Translations under genes and position numbers: made by a program
Origin: Tsukamurella sp. M9C
Lineage (GTDB): Bacteria; Actinomycetota; Actinomycetes; Mycobacteriales; Mycobacteriaceae
Length of the DNA: 42,331 nt
Direction: 5' to 3'
NCBI RefSeq assembly: GCF_020169415.1
Contig: NZ_JAIULG010000041.1
Location: forward strand, 1 to 42,331
Notes under the pieces: generated by a model
Told to the model about the DNA's origin: nothing
Seen by the model: only the letters and a program-made list of their open reading frames with translations
Database searches by the model: none
In this document: positions 11,489-18,232 of the stretch, one piece after another
Numbering within the stretch: the stretch's first letter is position 1
How the letters are laid out: each line of letters opens with the position of its first letter

Positions 11489-12064
11489 TCACGCCGCCGT
11501 GGTGAACGCGACCCACCGCCACCGTCCGGCCGCGGCCTCGACCCGGCCCGCCGCGGCGAGCACCCGCTCCCCGCGGGTGTAGGTCAGGAAGATCTCGGAC
11601 CCCACCTCGGGCCCGCGCGGGCGGCGGGCGCGCTGTGCCAGCGCGCGCGGGGTGCCCACGTGCACGTCGCCCCACCCGGAGACCGTGCCGGCCGGCCCCG
11701 TCTCCGCGAGCGTCCGCAGCACGTCGACCACGGTGCCCGAGGCGATCGCAGCGAGGTGCTTCGCCGGGCGCCGCCGGTCCAGTACCTCGAAGACGGGCCG
11801 GAGCGTGGAGAGCACGAAGCGGTGCGCGTCGGGGTGCACTGCGGCCACGGGCCCGGGCAGGGCGATCGGCTCCGGCGGGGCGGGATCCGACGGTGCCGGC
11901 AGCGGCGGCGCGGCCCGCGCGGCCTTCACGCGCACGAGCGGCCGCGCGGGAGGTTCGGCGTCCGGCGCGCGCAGCACGACGAAGCCGGGTTCCGGTGTGC
12001 GCGGCGTGCGGGACCGTGCCCCGTCGGCCGCGAGAATGATCGCCCCCATACTGATTAGACGCAT
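11489..12064 (-). CDS. Ala/Arg/Pro-rich Rv3235-like (DUF6459-type) protein
   Basis: 191 residues, no signal peptide or membrane segment. The first third is Pro/Ala/Arg-rich and looks disordered. The C-terminal half (about 85-191) is ordered, with HRFVLSTLRPVFEVLDRRRPAKHLAAIASGTVVDVLRTL and a closing VEAAAGRWRWVAFTTAA. Position next to the Tgs3-like gene and overall character match M. tuberculosis Rv3235, annotated there only as an alanine/arginine/proline-rich protein. Function is unknown; the same C-terminal family has been found near secA in many actinobacteria (recollection). An alternative ATG at 12049 would shorten it by five residues; neither start has a clear ribosome-binding site. It is divergent from the WS/DGAT gene. 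Confidence 0.7.
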   Translation of the reverse strand: MRLISMGAIILAADGARSRTPRTPEPGFVVLRAPDAEPPARPLVRVKAARAAPPLPAPSDPAPPEPIALPGPVAAVHPDAHRFVLSTLRPVFEVLDRRRPAKHLAAIASGTVVDVLRTLAETGPAGTVSGWGDVHVGTPRALAQRARRPRGPEVGSEIFLTYTRGERVLAAAGRVEAAAGRWRWVAFTTAA

Positions 12065-12156
12065 CAGGAAGCCGTTCGGATCCCGTGTACTCGAACCGGC
12101 GGCGAGCGGTCGATCCCGTATGCTGACGCCGAAGATCGGTCACCGGGGGAGGTGCA

Positions 12157-13560
12157 GTGAAGGGCAGGCTCGGCCAGTCCGACGCGGAGTTCTACGCGTT
12201 GGAGAATTCCACCACTCCCACGCACGTGGGGTCGCTCGTCATCGTGCGCCGACCCGAGGAGCGGCTGGAGTACGAGCGCTTTCTCGACACCTTCGAGGAG
12301 CGCCTCGCGGAGGTGCCCCGGTACCGGCAGAAGGTCCGCGCGGTGCCGCTCGGCATCGCCCGCCCGGTGTGGGTCGAGGACCGCGACTTCGACATCACGT
12401 ACCACGTGCGGGTCTCCGCGCTGCCCCAGCCGGGCAGCGACGATCAGCTGCACGACCTGGTCGCGCGCCTCAACTCCCGGCCGCTGGACCGTGAGCGCCC
12501 GCTGTGGGAGGTCTACCTCATCGAGGGGCTGGCGGACGACCGGCTCGCGGTGTTCACGAAGACCCACCTCGCGCTCGTCGACGGCCGCGCCAACGTCGAC
12601 CTGATGCAGCTGCTGCTCACCGACACCCCGCACACGCCGGAGCCGCCCGAGGACCTGTGGATGGGCCAGCACGAGCCCAGCGACGGCGAGCTCGTGATGG
12701 GCGCCGTCATCGACATGCTTTCGCGTCCCGCGCGGACCGCGTCAATGATCCAGGGCCTGGTCGGCGAGGTCGCCGAGTCGATCACCGGCCTGCAGGAGGA
12801 CGCCGCCAACGTCATCGAGCGCGCCTCCAGCCTGGTGCGCGCCCGCACCGCCGTCACCCCGGTGCGCTCGCTCAACGTGCCGATCTCGCGGAGCCGCCGG
12901 TTCGCCGTCGCGCGGATGGACCTCGACGAGTTCCGCCGGCTGCGGGCGGCCTACGGCTGCACCGTCAACGACCTGCTGCTGTCGGTGATCGCGGGCGGCC
13001 TGCGCACCTGGCTGATCTCGCGCGGCGAGCCGATCAGCGCCGGCACCGAGGTGCGGGTGCTCGAGCCGATCGCCGTCGACGACGTGGGTCTCGGCGTCGG
13101 CGAACAGGTGCGCGCGTACATCGTGCGGCTCCCCGTCGCGGAGAGCAACGCGGTGGTCCGGCTGCGCCAGATCGCGCACGGCGCCGCGGCCCAGGTGGAC
13201 CGGAACCGCCAGGTCGCGGCGCGGGCCCTGGCCGCCAGCGGCGGCTTCACGCCGCCCACGCTGCACGCGCTGGGCGCGCGGACCGCGATGAGCGTCTCGC
13301 CGAGGTCCTTCAACACCCTGGTCACCAACGCGCCGGGCCCGCAGGCCCCGGTGTACCTGTCCGGCATCGAGGTCCAGGAGGTGTTCCCGGTGCCGCCGCT
13401 CATCGCCAACCAGGTCGTGTCCATCGGCATCACGTCGTACAACGGCACGGTGTACATCGGGCTCAACGCCGACCGCGACGGCATGTGGGACGTGATCTCG
13501 ATGACGGAGTTCCTGTACGAGGCCTTGGACGAGCTCGCCGCGTCCGCGAAGGGGGAGTAG
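12157..13560 (+). CDS. WS/DGAT-family protein, Tgs3-like, altered active site
   Basis: 467 residues, the usual length for bacterial wax ester synthase/diacylglycerol acyltransferases, which esterify fatty alcohols or diacylglycerol with acyl-CoA for storage lipid. The family pattern is clear: LENSTTPTHVGSL at the N-terminus, PLDRERPLWEVYLIEGL, and in the C-terminal domain NTLVTNAPGPQAPVYLSG. The catalytic HHxxxDG motif reads HLALVDG (His137, Leu138, Asp142, Gly143), so the second, catalytic His is absent. From memory, M. tuberculosis Rv3234c (tgs3) also lacks it, which supports orthology but leaves activity doubtful. The start is GTG 12157 behind GGGGGAGG, with a -10 TATGCT at 12119-12124. 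The next gene starts directly at its stop codon. Confidence 0.85.
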   Translation: MKGRLGQSDAEFYALENSTTPTHVGSLVIVRRPEERLEYERFLDTFEERLAEVPRYRQKVRAVPLGIARPVWVEDRDFDITYHVRVSALPQPGSDDQLHDLVARLNSRPLDRERPLWEVYLIEGLADDRLAVFTKTHLALVDGRANVDLMQLLLTDTPHTPEPPEDLWMGQHEPSDGELVMGAVIDMLSRPARTASMIQGLVGEVAESITGLQEDAANVIERASSLVRARTAVTPVRSLNVPISRSRRFAVARMDLDEFRRLRAAYGCTVNDLLLSVIAGGLRTWLISRGEPISAGTEVRVLEPIAVDDVGLGVGEQVRAYIVRLPVAESNAVVRLRQIAHGAAAQVDRNRQVAARALAASGGFTPPTLHALGARTAMSVSPRSFNTLVTNAPGPQAPVYLSGIEVQEVFPVPPLIANQVVSIGITSYNGTVYIGLNADRDGMWDVISMTEFLYEALDELAASAKGE

Positions 13561-14109
13561 ATGACGGTCCGCGTGTACGTGCCCAGCACCTTGGCGGGGC
13601 TGCAGGTCCTGCAGCGCGACGGGGAGCTGTTCCCGTTGGGCGGCACCGTCTTCGGGGTGACGCCCGCGCTGCGCGAGGCCTACACCTCGGGCGATGACGA
13701 GGAGCTCGCCGAGGCCGCCATGCGCCAGGCGGCGCGCGCCTCGCTGCGGCTGCTCGCCGTCGATGAGCCGGAGCCGGCCGACGGTGCCGAGGCCGAGGCC
13801 GAGGGCGACGGCGCCGCGCCGGATCCCGTTCGGCGCGTGGTGATCACGGCCGACGTCCCGGCCGCGAAGGAGCGCCCCGACCTCGACGACGCCGTCCTCA
13901 AGGTGACCGAGCCCATCCGGCTGAAGAACGTTCTGGCGGTGCACGTCGACGTCTCCGAGGCGGAGGCGGCCGTGACCCGCGCCGCGCAGGTGGTCGACGC
14001 CGCGGACCTCGGCGACGAGGACGCGGAGCTCGCCGTCGGCGACGCGGAGGACCACGATCTGGCCTGGTACGCCACGCAGGAACTGCCCTTCCTGCTCGAA
14101 CTGCTCTGA
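13561..14109 (+). CDS. Rv3231c-like conserved hypothetical (DUF6912-type)
   Basis: 182 residues. The N-terminal half, TVRVYVPSTLAGLQVLQRDGELFPLGGTVFGVTPALREAYTSGDDEELAEAAM, resembles the conserved actinobacterial family that includes M. tuberculosis Rv3231c. The middle is an acidic Ala/Glu/Asp/Pro linker. The C-terminal half has PIRLKNVLAVHVDVSEAEAAV and a final DLAWYATQELPFLLELL. No signal peptide, membrane segment or known catalytic motif is visible. The ATG abuts the stop of the WS/DGAT gene (TAG|ATG), so the two are translationally linked. In M. tuberculosis the orthologue also sits beside the desaturase reductase gene Rv3230c. Function is unknown. Confidence 0.8.
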   Translation: MTVRVYVPSTLAGLQVLQRDGELFPLGGTVFGVTPALREAYTSGDDEELAEAAMRQAARASLRLLAVDEPEPADGAEAEAEGDGAAPDPVRRVVITADVPAAKERPDLDDAVLKVTEPIRLKNVLAVHVDVSEAEAAVTRAAQVVDAADLGDEDAELAVGDAEDHDLAWYATQELPFLLELL

Positions 14110-14140
14110 GCCCGCTGGCGGGCGGGGTTACGGTGGTGGC

Positions 14141-14575
14141 ATGACGGTGCGCGGTACCCGGTTGGCGGCGGCCCTCCTCGTGGGGGCGGGCGTCGCGGCG
14201 TCCGCGCCCGTGGCGTCGGCGGCTCCGGTGCCCCTGACGGGCACGCAGTGGAACTTCGCGTCGAGCGGCTTCGCGCGGACCGCGCCGGTGAAGTACACCG
14301 GATCGCCCGCGCACTTCAGCATCGATGGCAAGCGGGCCGGCGGGAACGACGGCTGCAACGTCTTCGGCATGACCGCCGAGGTGAAGGGCGATCGGGCCAC
14401 CTTCAGCGGCCTCTTCTCCACCTTGCGGATGTGCTACGTCGCCGGCGCGGGCGAGCAGTTCCGGCAGGCCTTCGACGGCCCGCGCACCGTGAAGGTCACG
14501 GGGAACCGGCTCACGATCTCCGACGGTCCGCGGGGCTACTGGAACTTCGTCGCCGCGGGCCCCGCGAAGCGGTAG
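14141..14575 (+). CDS. Exported META/HslJ-domain protein
   Basis: 144 residues with a Sec signal peptide (hydrophobic LAAALLVGAGVAA, cleavage near ASA-AP around residue 28). The mature part of about 115 residues resembles a META domain: GTQWNFASS at the start, GGNDGCNVFGMTAEVKGDRATFSGLFSTLRMC in the middle, and NRLTISDGPRGYWNFV at the end. The two Cys (in GCNVF and LRMC) could form a disulfide after export. META proteins include heat-shock HslJ and lipoproteins of uncertain role. A -10-like TACGGT lies 6 nt before the ATG, so the mRNA may be leaderless. No lipobox is present. Confidence 0.75.
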   Translation: MTVRGTRLAAALLVGAGVAASAPVASAAPVPLTGTQWNFASSGFARTAPVKYTGSPAHFSIDGKRAGGNDGCNVFGMTAEVKGDRATFSGLFSTLRMCYVAGAGEQFRQAFDGPRTVKVTGNRLTISDGPRGYWNFVAAGPAKR

Positions 14576-14593
14576 CCGCGCCGCACCCGCATA

Positions 14594-14640
14594 GGACAAC
14601 CTCACAGAAATTGTCCCAACAAGCTACGGCACCGTAGGCT
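14594..14640 (+). promoter_or_regulatory. Reductase promoter with inverted repeat over the -35
   Basis: TTGTCC (14611-14616), 18 nt, then TAGGCT (14635-14640) forms a plausible promoter; the -10 ends 7 nt before the ATG at 14648, implying a leaderless mRNA. The -35 is the right arm of the inverted repeat GGACAA-N11-TTGTCC (14594-14616). A repeat with the same N11 spacing, GAACAA-N11-TTGTTC, precedes the second desaturase. Confidence 0.5.
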
Positions 14641-14647
14641 CACCCCC

Positions 14648-15793
14648 ATGAGCAACTCCTTCCGCGCTTTCCGTGATTGGCTCGAGGCCCCGGCCAAGAA
14701 CGTCTCCGCCGAGCATCCCCGCACCAACCTGGTGCGCGGCGCGGTCGCGAGGCTCACCACGCCGCTGCTGCCGGACGACTACCTGCACCTGATCAACCCG
14801 CTGTGGTCGGCGCGCGAGCTGCGCGGCAAGATCGTCAAGGTCGAGCAGGAGACCGACGAGTCGGTCACGCTCACCATCGAGACCGGCTGGGGCTTCAACA
14901 CCAAGTACGAGGCCGGCCAGTACGTGGGCATCGGCGTCCTCGTCGGCGGCAAGTGGACGTGGCGCTCCTACTCGCTCACCTCCGTCCCGGATATGGGCCA
15001 CGGCCGCGCCCCGCGCGAGGTGTCGATCACCGTCAAGGCGATGAACGAGGGCTTCCTCTCGAACCACCTCGTCACCGGCGTGCAGGAGGGCACCATCGTG
15101 CGCCTGCAGGCACCGTCGGGCGACTTCACGCTCCCGAACCCCCTGCCGCCCAAGGTCCTGTTCCTCACCGCGGGCAGCGGCATCACGCCCGTCATGGCGA
15201 TGCTCCGCACGCTGGAGCGGCGCGGCATCCCCGCGTCCACCGACATCGTGGCCGTGCACTCCTCGCCGAACGCCGACTCCGCCCTGTTCCGCGACGAGCT
15301 CGAGGCCTTCGACGCCGACCACGACAACGTCAGCGTGCAGCTGCGCTATACCCGCGACGCCGGCCGCCTGACGCCGGCGAACCTCGGCGAGGCCGTCCCG
15401 GACTGGCAGGAGCGCCAGACGTGGATCTGCGGGCCGGGCGTCTTCCTCAACGACATGGAGAAGGCATGGAAGGACCGCGGCATCGAGTCGCGCCTGCATC
15501 AGGAGCGGTTCACCGTCGAGCGCGCGGACGTCTCCGCGAGCGGCGGCGAGGTCACCTTCCTCAAGGCCGGCAAGACCACCGACGTCGACGGTGCCACCAC
15601 CCTCCTCGAGGCGGGTGAGGCCGCCGGCGTGCAGATGCCCTTCGGCTGCCGCATGGGCATCTGCCAGACCTGCGTGGTGCAGCTCGCCGACGGCCAGGTC
15701 CGCGACCTGCGCAGCGGCGACCTGCACACCGAGGGCGAGCGCATTCAGACGTGCATCTCCGTCGCGGTAGGGGACTGCACGCTCGACGTGTGA
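14648..15793 (+). CDS. Desaturase-linked ferredoxin reductase (Rv3230c type)
   Basis: 381 residues: FAD, NAD(P)H and plant-type [2Fe-2S] domains in one chain. The flavin motif RSYSLTS is near residue 103, the nicotinamide-binding region is LFLTAGSGITPVMAMLRTL, and the C-terminal ferredoxin domain has CX4CX2C at C334, C339 and C342 with the fourth ligand at C369. In M. tuberculosis, Rv3230c passes electrons from NADPH to the membrane desaturase DesA3 (Rv3229c) directly downstream. Here the desaturase is 2.4 kb away because three unrelated genes lie between. With three desaturases in the cluster, this reductase may serve all of them. The ATG at 14648 fits a leaderless promoter. Confidence 0.93.
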   Translation: MSNSFRAFRDWLEAPAKNVSAEHPRTNLVRGAVARLTTPLLPDDYLHLINPLWSARELRGKIVKVEQETDESVTLTIETGWGFNTKYEAGQYVGIGVLVGGKWTWRSYSLTSVPDMGHGRAPREVSITVKAMNEGFLSNHLVTGVQEGTIVRLQAPSGDFTLPNPLPPKVLFLTAGSGITPVMAMLRTLERRGIPASTDIVAVHSSPNADSALFRDELEAFDADHDNVSVQLRYTRDAGRLTPANLGEAVPDWQERQTWICGPGVFLNDMEKAWKDRGIESRLHQERFTVERADVSASGGEVTFLKAGKTTDVDGATTLLEAGEAAGVQMPFGCRMGICQTCVVQLADGQVRDLRSGDLHTEGERIQTCISVAVGDCTLDV

Positions 15794-15798
15794 TCACG

Positions 15799-15830
15799 CG
15801 ATCTTGTGTGGATCTATTGACACAAGATCG
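15799..15830. promoter_or_regulatory. Palindromic operator 1 of the 7-TM/GntR operon
   Basis: An 11-bp perfect inverted repeat, CGATCTTGTGT (15799-15809) and ACACAAGATCG (15820-15830), with a 10-nt spacer. The core is CTTGTGT-N10-ACACAAG. It contains a -35-like TTGACA at 15817-15822. It starts 5 nt after the reductase stop, so it could also terminate that transcript. Confidence 0.75.
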
Positions 15831-15843
15831 AACAAGGGGCAGT

Positions 15844-15867
15844 CTTGTGTCGATTGATCGACACAAG
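15844..15867. promoter_or_regulatory. Palindromic operator 2 of the 7-TM/GntR operon
   Basis: A 24-bp near-perfect palindrome, CTTGTGTCGAT-TG-ATCGACACAAG. Its core CTTGTGT-N10-ACACAAG is identical in sequence and spacing to operator 1, exactly 41 bp downstream (about four helical turns). It would cover the predicted transcription start and adjoins the ribosome-binding AAGGGGG of the next gene. It is the likely target of the GntR regulator at 17745-18134. Confidence 0.8.
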
Positions 15868-15874
15868 GGGGTTT

Positions 15875-16876
15875 GTGGTGGTGGAGGAATGGGCGGTGCG
15901 CGCCGGTGTGACCGCGGTGGGCGCGGTCGTGATGTATCTGCTGACGTGGTTGCCCCGGTCGCTCTGGCGTCCCGCTGAGCCTGACCCGACGCGCGCCGCG
16001 GATCGTTTCATGCGGCGCGCGGCGACGCTGGTCGCGGCCGCGGTTCTGGTCTGCGGCCTGATCGCCGTGATCGGCGCCGCGCTCGCGGTGCCGTCTGCGG
16101 CGGTTGTGCTGATCGCGGTCTGTGTCCTCCTCCCGGTCGCCCTGGTGGTCGCGGAGGTCTTCTCGTTCAGCTCCGGCGTCGTGCGCGGTTCCGTGCTCCG
16201 GCCCCGCCGGATCCGCGAACTGGTGCCGCTGCCGCTCCTCGTGGCGGCCTGCTTCGCGGTCCTCGCGGTGCTCGTGCTCTCGGCGATCGTCTGGTATCTC
16301 GCGGTTCAGGAGCCGGGGAGCCCTCGGGCGAACCATTGGGGCCTGGCGTGCCGGACGCCGGCCGGGGAGAACTGGCCGCAGGGCTTCTCGACGACGCCCC
16401 TTTTGCGTAGCGGTGGCTGGTCCGCGGCGATGGCGACCGCGATCCTCCCCGGCCTGTTCGGGTCGGTCGTGGTGATGGCCCATTGTCATCGTCGACCGTC
16501 GCTGGTAGCGGACCCGGCGGCCGACGCCGGCCTGCGCAGATGCATCGCCACTCGATCCGTGTCGATCACCGCGGCCATCGCAGCGTTCGCGCTCGTAGGC
16601 GTGGCGGACCTGCTCCACGGCGCGGCGTCGCGCTTCGGCCGCGGCGGGCAGCAGGCGGCCGTCGAAGGCGCGATGCGCGCGCCGCAACCGCCGCCGGGCA
16701 TCGCCGGCTGCGTCGTCTCGGAACAGGTGACGCAGGCCTGGTCGATGGCGCGTGGTGTCGGCGGCGTACTGAGCGGCGTCGCGTTGGTGATCCTCGTGAT
16801 GTCGATCGCCTGCTACGCCTACCCTGGCCAGGCATCCGGCCGGATCCGCGCCGCGCAGCCGGCGGTGGTCGGTTGA
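15875..16876 (+). CDS. 7-TM membrane protein A of inserted operon, unknown function
   Basis: About 333 residues, no family recognised. Seven hydrophobic segments are visible (for example TLVAAAVLVCGLIAVIGAAL, AVVLIAVCVLLPVALVVAEVF, LLVAACFAVLAVLVLSAIVWYLAV, VLSGVALVILVMSIACYAY). Arg-rich loops after TM1, TM3 (RGSVLRPRRIRELVP) and TM5 (HRRPSLVADPAADAGLRR) place those loops in the cytoplasm, so the N-terminus is outside and the C-terminus inside. One Cys in each of the outer loops TM4-5 (LACRTP) and TM6-7 (AGCVVS) could form a disulfide. It shares an overall plan with the next gene, its paralogue. GTG codons at 15875, 15878 and 15881 are all possible starts behind AAGGGGG. Its stop overlaps the next ATG (TGATG). 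Confidence 0.8.
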   Translation: MVVEEWAVRAGVTAVGAVVMYLLTWLPRSLWRPAEPDPTRAADRFMRRAATLVAAAVLVCGLIAVIGAALAVPSAAVVLIAVCVLLPVALVVAEVFSFSSGVVRGSVLRPRRIRELVPLPLLVAACFAVLAVLVLSAIVWYLAVQEPGSPRANHWGLACRTPAGENWPQGFSTTPLLRSGGWSAAMATAILPGLFGSVVVMAHCHRRPSLVADPAADAGLRRCIATRSVSITAAIAAFALVGVADLLHGAASRFGRGGQQAAVEGAMRAPQPPPGIAGCVVSEQVTQAWSMARGVGGVLSGVALVILVMSIACYAYPGQASGRIRAAQPAVVG

Positions 16877-17748
16877 TGGGCACGCTCTTCCTCATGCCGC
16901 TCATCGTGCTCGCGGTGCTGGTGCCGGCGATCGTCGTCGCCATGCGGGATCGCGCGCTGTCCGCCGGCGATCCGTTCTCGCGTGCGTCCGCTGCGGTCCA
17001 GTGGAGTGATCGGGCGCCGCTGCTCGCCGCGATCGTCCTCGTCGTCGTCTTCTGGCTGAGTCCCACGACGGACGGGCCGGGTCTGACGGCCGGCTCGGTT
17101 CTGGTGCTTCTGGCCGTCGACGTGATCGGCCAACGGGTTCGAGCGCGCGGAGTGCACGCCCGCACCGCGCTCGCGGGTCCGCGCCGGATCCCGGATATGG
17201 TTCCGCGGGCGTTGCTGGCGGTATCCGGGCTCGTGCTGGTTCTGGCAGTGGCCGCGTTGATCGTCGTCGCCGGATCGGTCACGCCCGGCCCGACTCCGTG
17301 CGATCGGCTCAGGGACGAGGCCTTCCCGGGGATGACGGCGCAGGCGCGGTCGGGCGACGGGAATCCGATGTCGCCCACTGTCGCGTGGGCGTGGCTGGTG
17401 GTCATCGTCGGTGCCGCCGTGCTCGTGGCGCTCGCGATCGCGGCGGCCGACCGGCGGCCGCCCGCTGCGCCGGATCCGGCCGTCGACCACGAACTGCGGA
17501 TCAGGGCGATGACGCGGGCCGTGGCTGTGCTGGGATTCGCTGCGGCGAGTGCGCTGGCGAGCGCCACGGCTGCGCTCGTGCGTCTGTATCCCGCTCGATT
17601 CGAGAAGTGTTCCGCGTCCGACGGATTCCGATGGGACCCGTCGGTCTGGCCGGGCCTGGCCGCTACGGCGTCGGCCGCTGTCGTCGTCGGCGTGCTCGTC
17701 TTCTCTGCCTACCGGTTCGTGGCGCCCTCCCGGCGGTGGCGCCCGTGA
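16876..17748 (+). CDS. 7-TM membrane protein B, paralogue of A
   Basis: 290 residues, seven predicted membrane segments (LFLMPLIVLAVLVPAIVVAM, PLLAAIVLVVVFWL, AGSVLVLLAVDVIG, LLAVSGLVLVLAVAALIVVAG, WLVVIVGAAVLVALAIAAA, AVAVLGFAAASALASATAALV, GLAATASAAVVVGVLVFSAY). It aligns with protein A at PRRIPDMVPRALL (A: PRRIRELVPLPLL), and at RRPPAAPDPAVDHELRIRAMTRAV (A: RRPSLVADPAADAGLRRCIATRSV). It has the same single Cys in outer loops TM4-5 (TPCDRL) and TM6-7 (EKCSAS). The two genes therefore arose by tandem duplication and diverged. It overlaps gene A by 1 nt and the regulator by 4 nt, so all three are co-translated. No catalytic motif or ATP-binding domain is seen; function is unknown. Confidence 0.82.
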   Translation: MGTLFLMPLIVLAVLVPAIVVAMRDRALSAGDPFSRASAAVQWSDRAPLLAAIVLVVVFWLSPTTDGPGLTAGSVLVLLAVDVIGQRVRARGVHARTALAGPRRIPDMVPRALLAVSGLVLVLAVAALIVVAGSVTPGPTPCDRLRDEAFPGMTAQARSGDGNPMSPTVAWAWLVVIVGAAVLVALAIAAADRRPPAAPDPAVDHELRIRAMTRAVAVLGFAAASALASATAALVRLYPARFEKCSASDGFRWDPSVWPGLAATASAAVVVGVLVFSAYRFVAPSRRWRP

Positions 17749-18134
17749 CCGCAGGGATCACCGTCGATCCGGACAGCCCTGTTCCCGCGTTCGAGCAGAT
17801 CCGGCAGCAGGTCACAGCTCTCGTGGCCGCGGGGGAACTGCAACCCGGTGATCGGCTTCCGACGGTGCGCCAGCTGGCATCCGACCTGCGGCTCACGCCC
17901 GGCACCGTCTCGCGCGCCTATCAGGAACTGGAACGGGGTGGGTGGGTGGTCACTGGCCGCGGTGCCGGCACGCGCATCGCCGACCCCACCCCGCTCGGTC
18001 CGGATCCCGCCGGAATCGAAGCTGCGCGGCAGGCGATCGACCGGCTCTCGGCGGGGCTCCTCCGTGCGGGACTGCCGGGTGAGACGGTCCGCGAACTGCT
18101 GCTCGAGGCTGCGGACCGGCTCGGTCCCCGGTGA
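17745..18134 (+). CDS. GntR-family regulator, YtrA subfamily
   Basis: 129 residues. The N-terminal winged helix (about 10-80) has the GntR signature: PVPAFEQIRQQVTALVAAGELQPGDRLPTVRQLASDLRLTPGTVSRAYQELERGGWVVTGRGAGTRI. The C-terminal part is only about 45 residues, two short helices (IEAARQAIDRLSAGLLRAGLPGETVRELLLEAADRL), as in the YtrA subfamily, which forms dimers with a minimal effector region. YtrA members usually sit in an operon with ABC transporters; here the partners are two 7-TM paralogues with no ATPase. It starts at a GTG overlapping the previous stop (GTGA). It probably represses its own operon by binding the two CTTGTGT-N10-ACACAAG palindromes upstream. Confidence 0.9.
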   Translation: MTAGITVDPDSPVPAFEQIRQQVTALVAAGELQPGDRLPTVRQLASDLRLTPGTVSRAYQELERGGWVVTGRGAGTRIADPTPLGPDPAGIEAARQAIDRLSAGLLRAGLPGETVRELLLEAADRLGPR

Positions 18135-18160
18135 ACGTCCGGTCGGGCGTCCGTCTCCGA

Positions 18161-18198
18161 TTGACACCTACGCGGCCGTAACTTACGGTTGCGTAGGT
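18161..18198 (+). promoter_or_regulatory. Promoter and palindromic operator of desaturase 1
   Basis: A consensus TTGACA (18161-18166), a 17-nt spacer and TACGGT (18184-18189). A large inverted repeat covers the spacer and -10: ACCTACGC-N2-CCGTAA (18166-18181), a central C, then TTACGG-N2-GCGTAGGT (18183-18198). Only the two N positions in each arm fail to pair. This layout is typical of repression by a TetR-type regulator; a MadR-like acyl-CoA-responsive regulator is one possibility. Confidence 0.7.
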
Positions 18199-18232
18199 TA
18201 GAGATTCGAGACCGACCACGAAGGGCGGCCGC

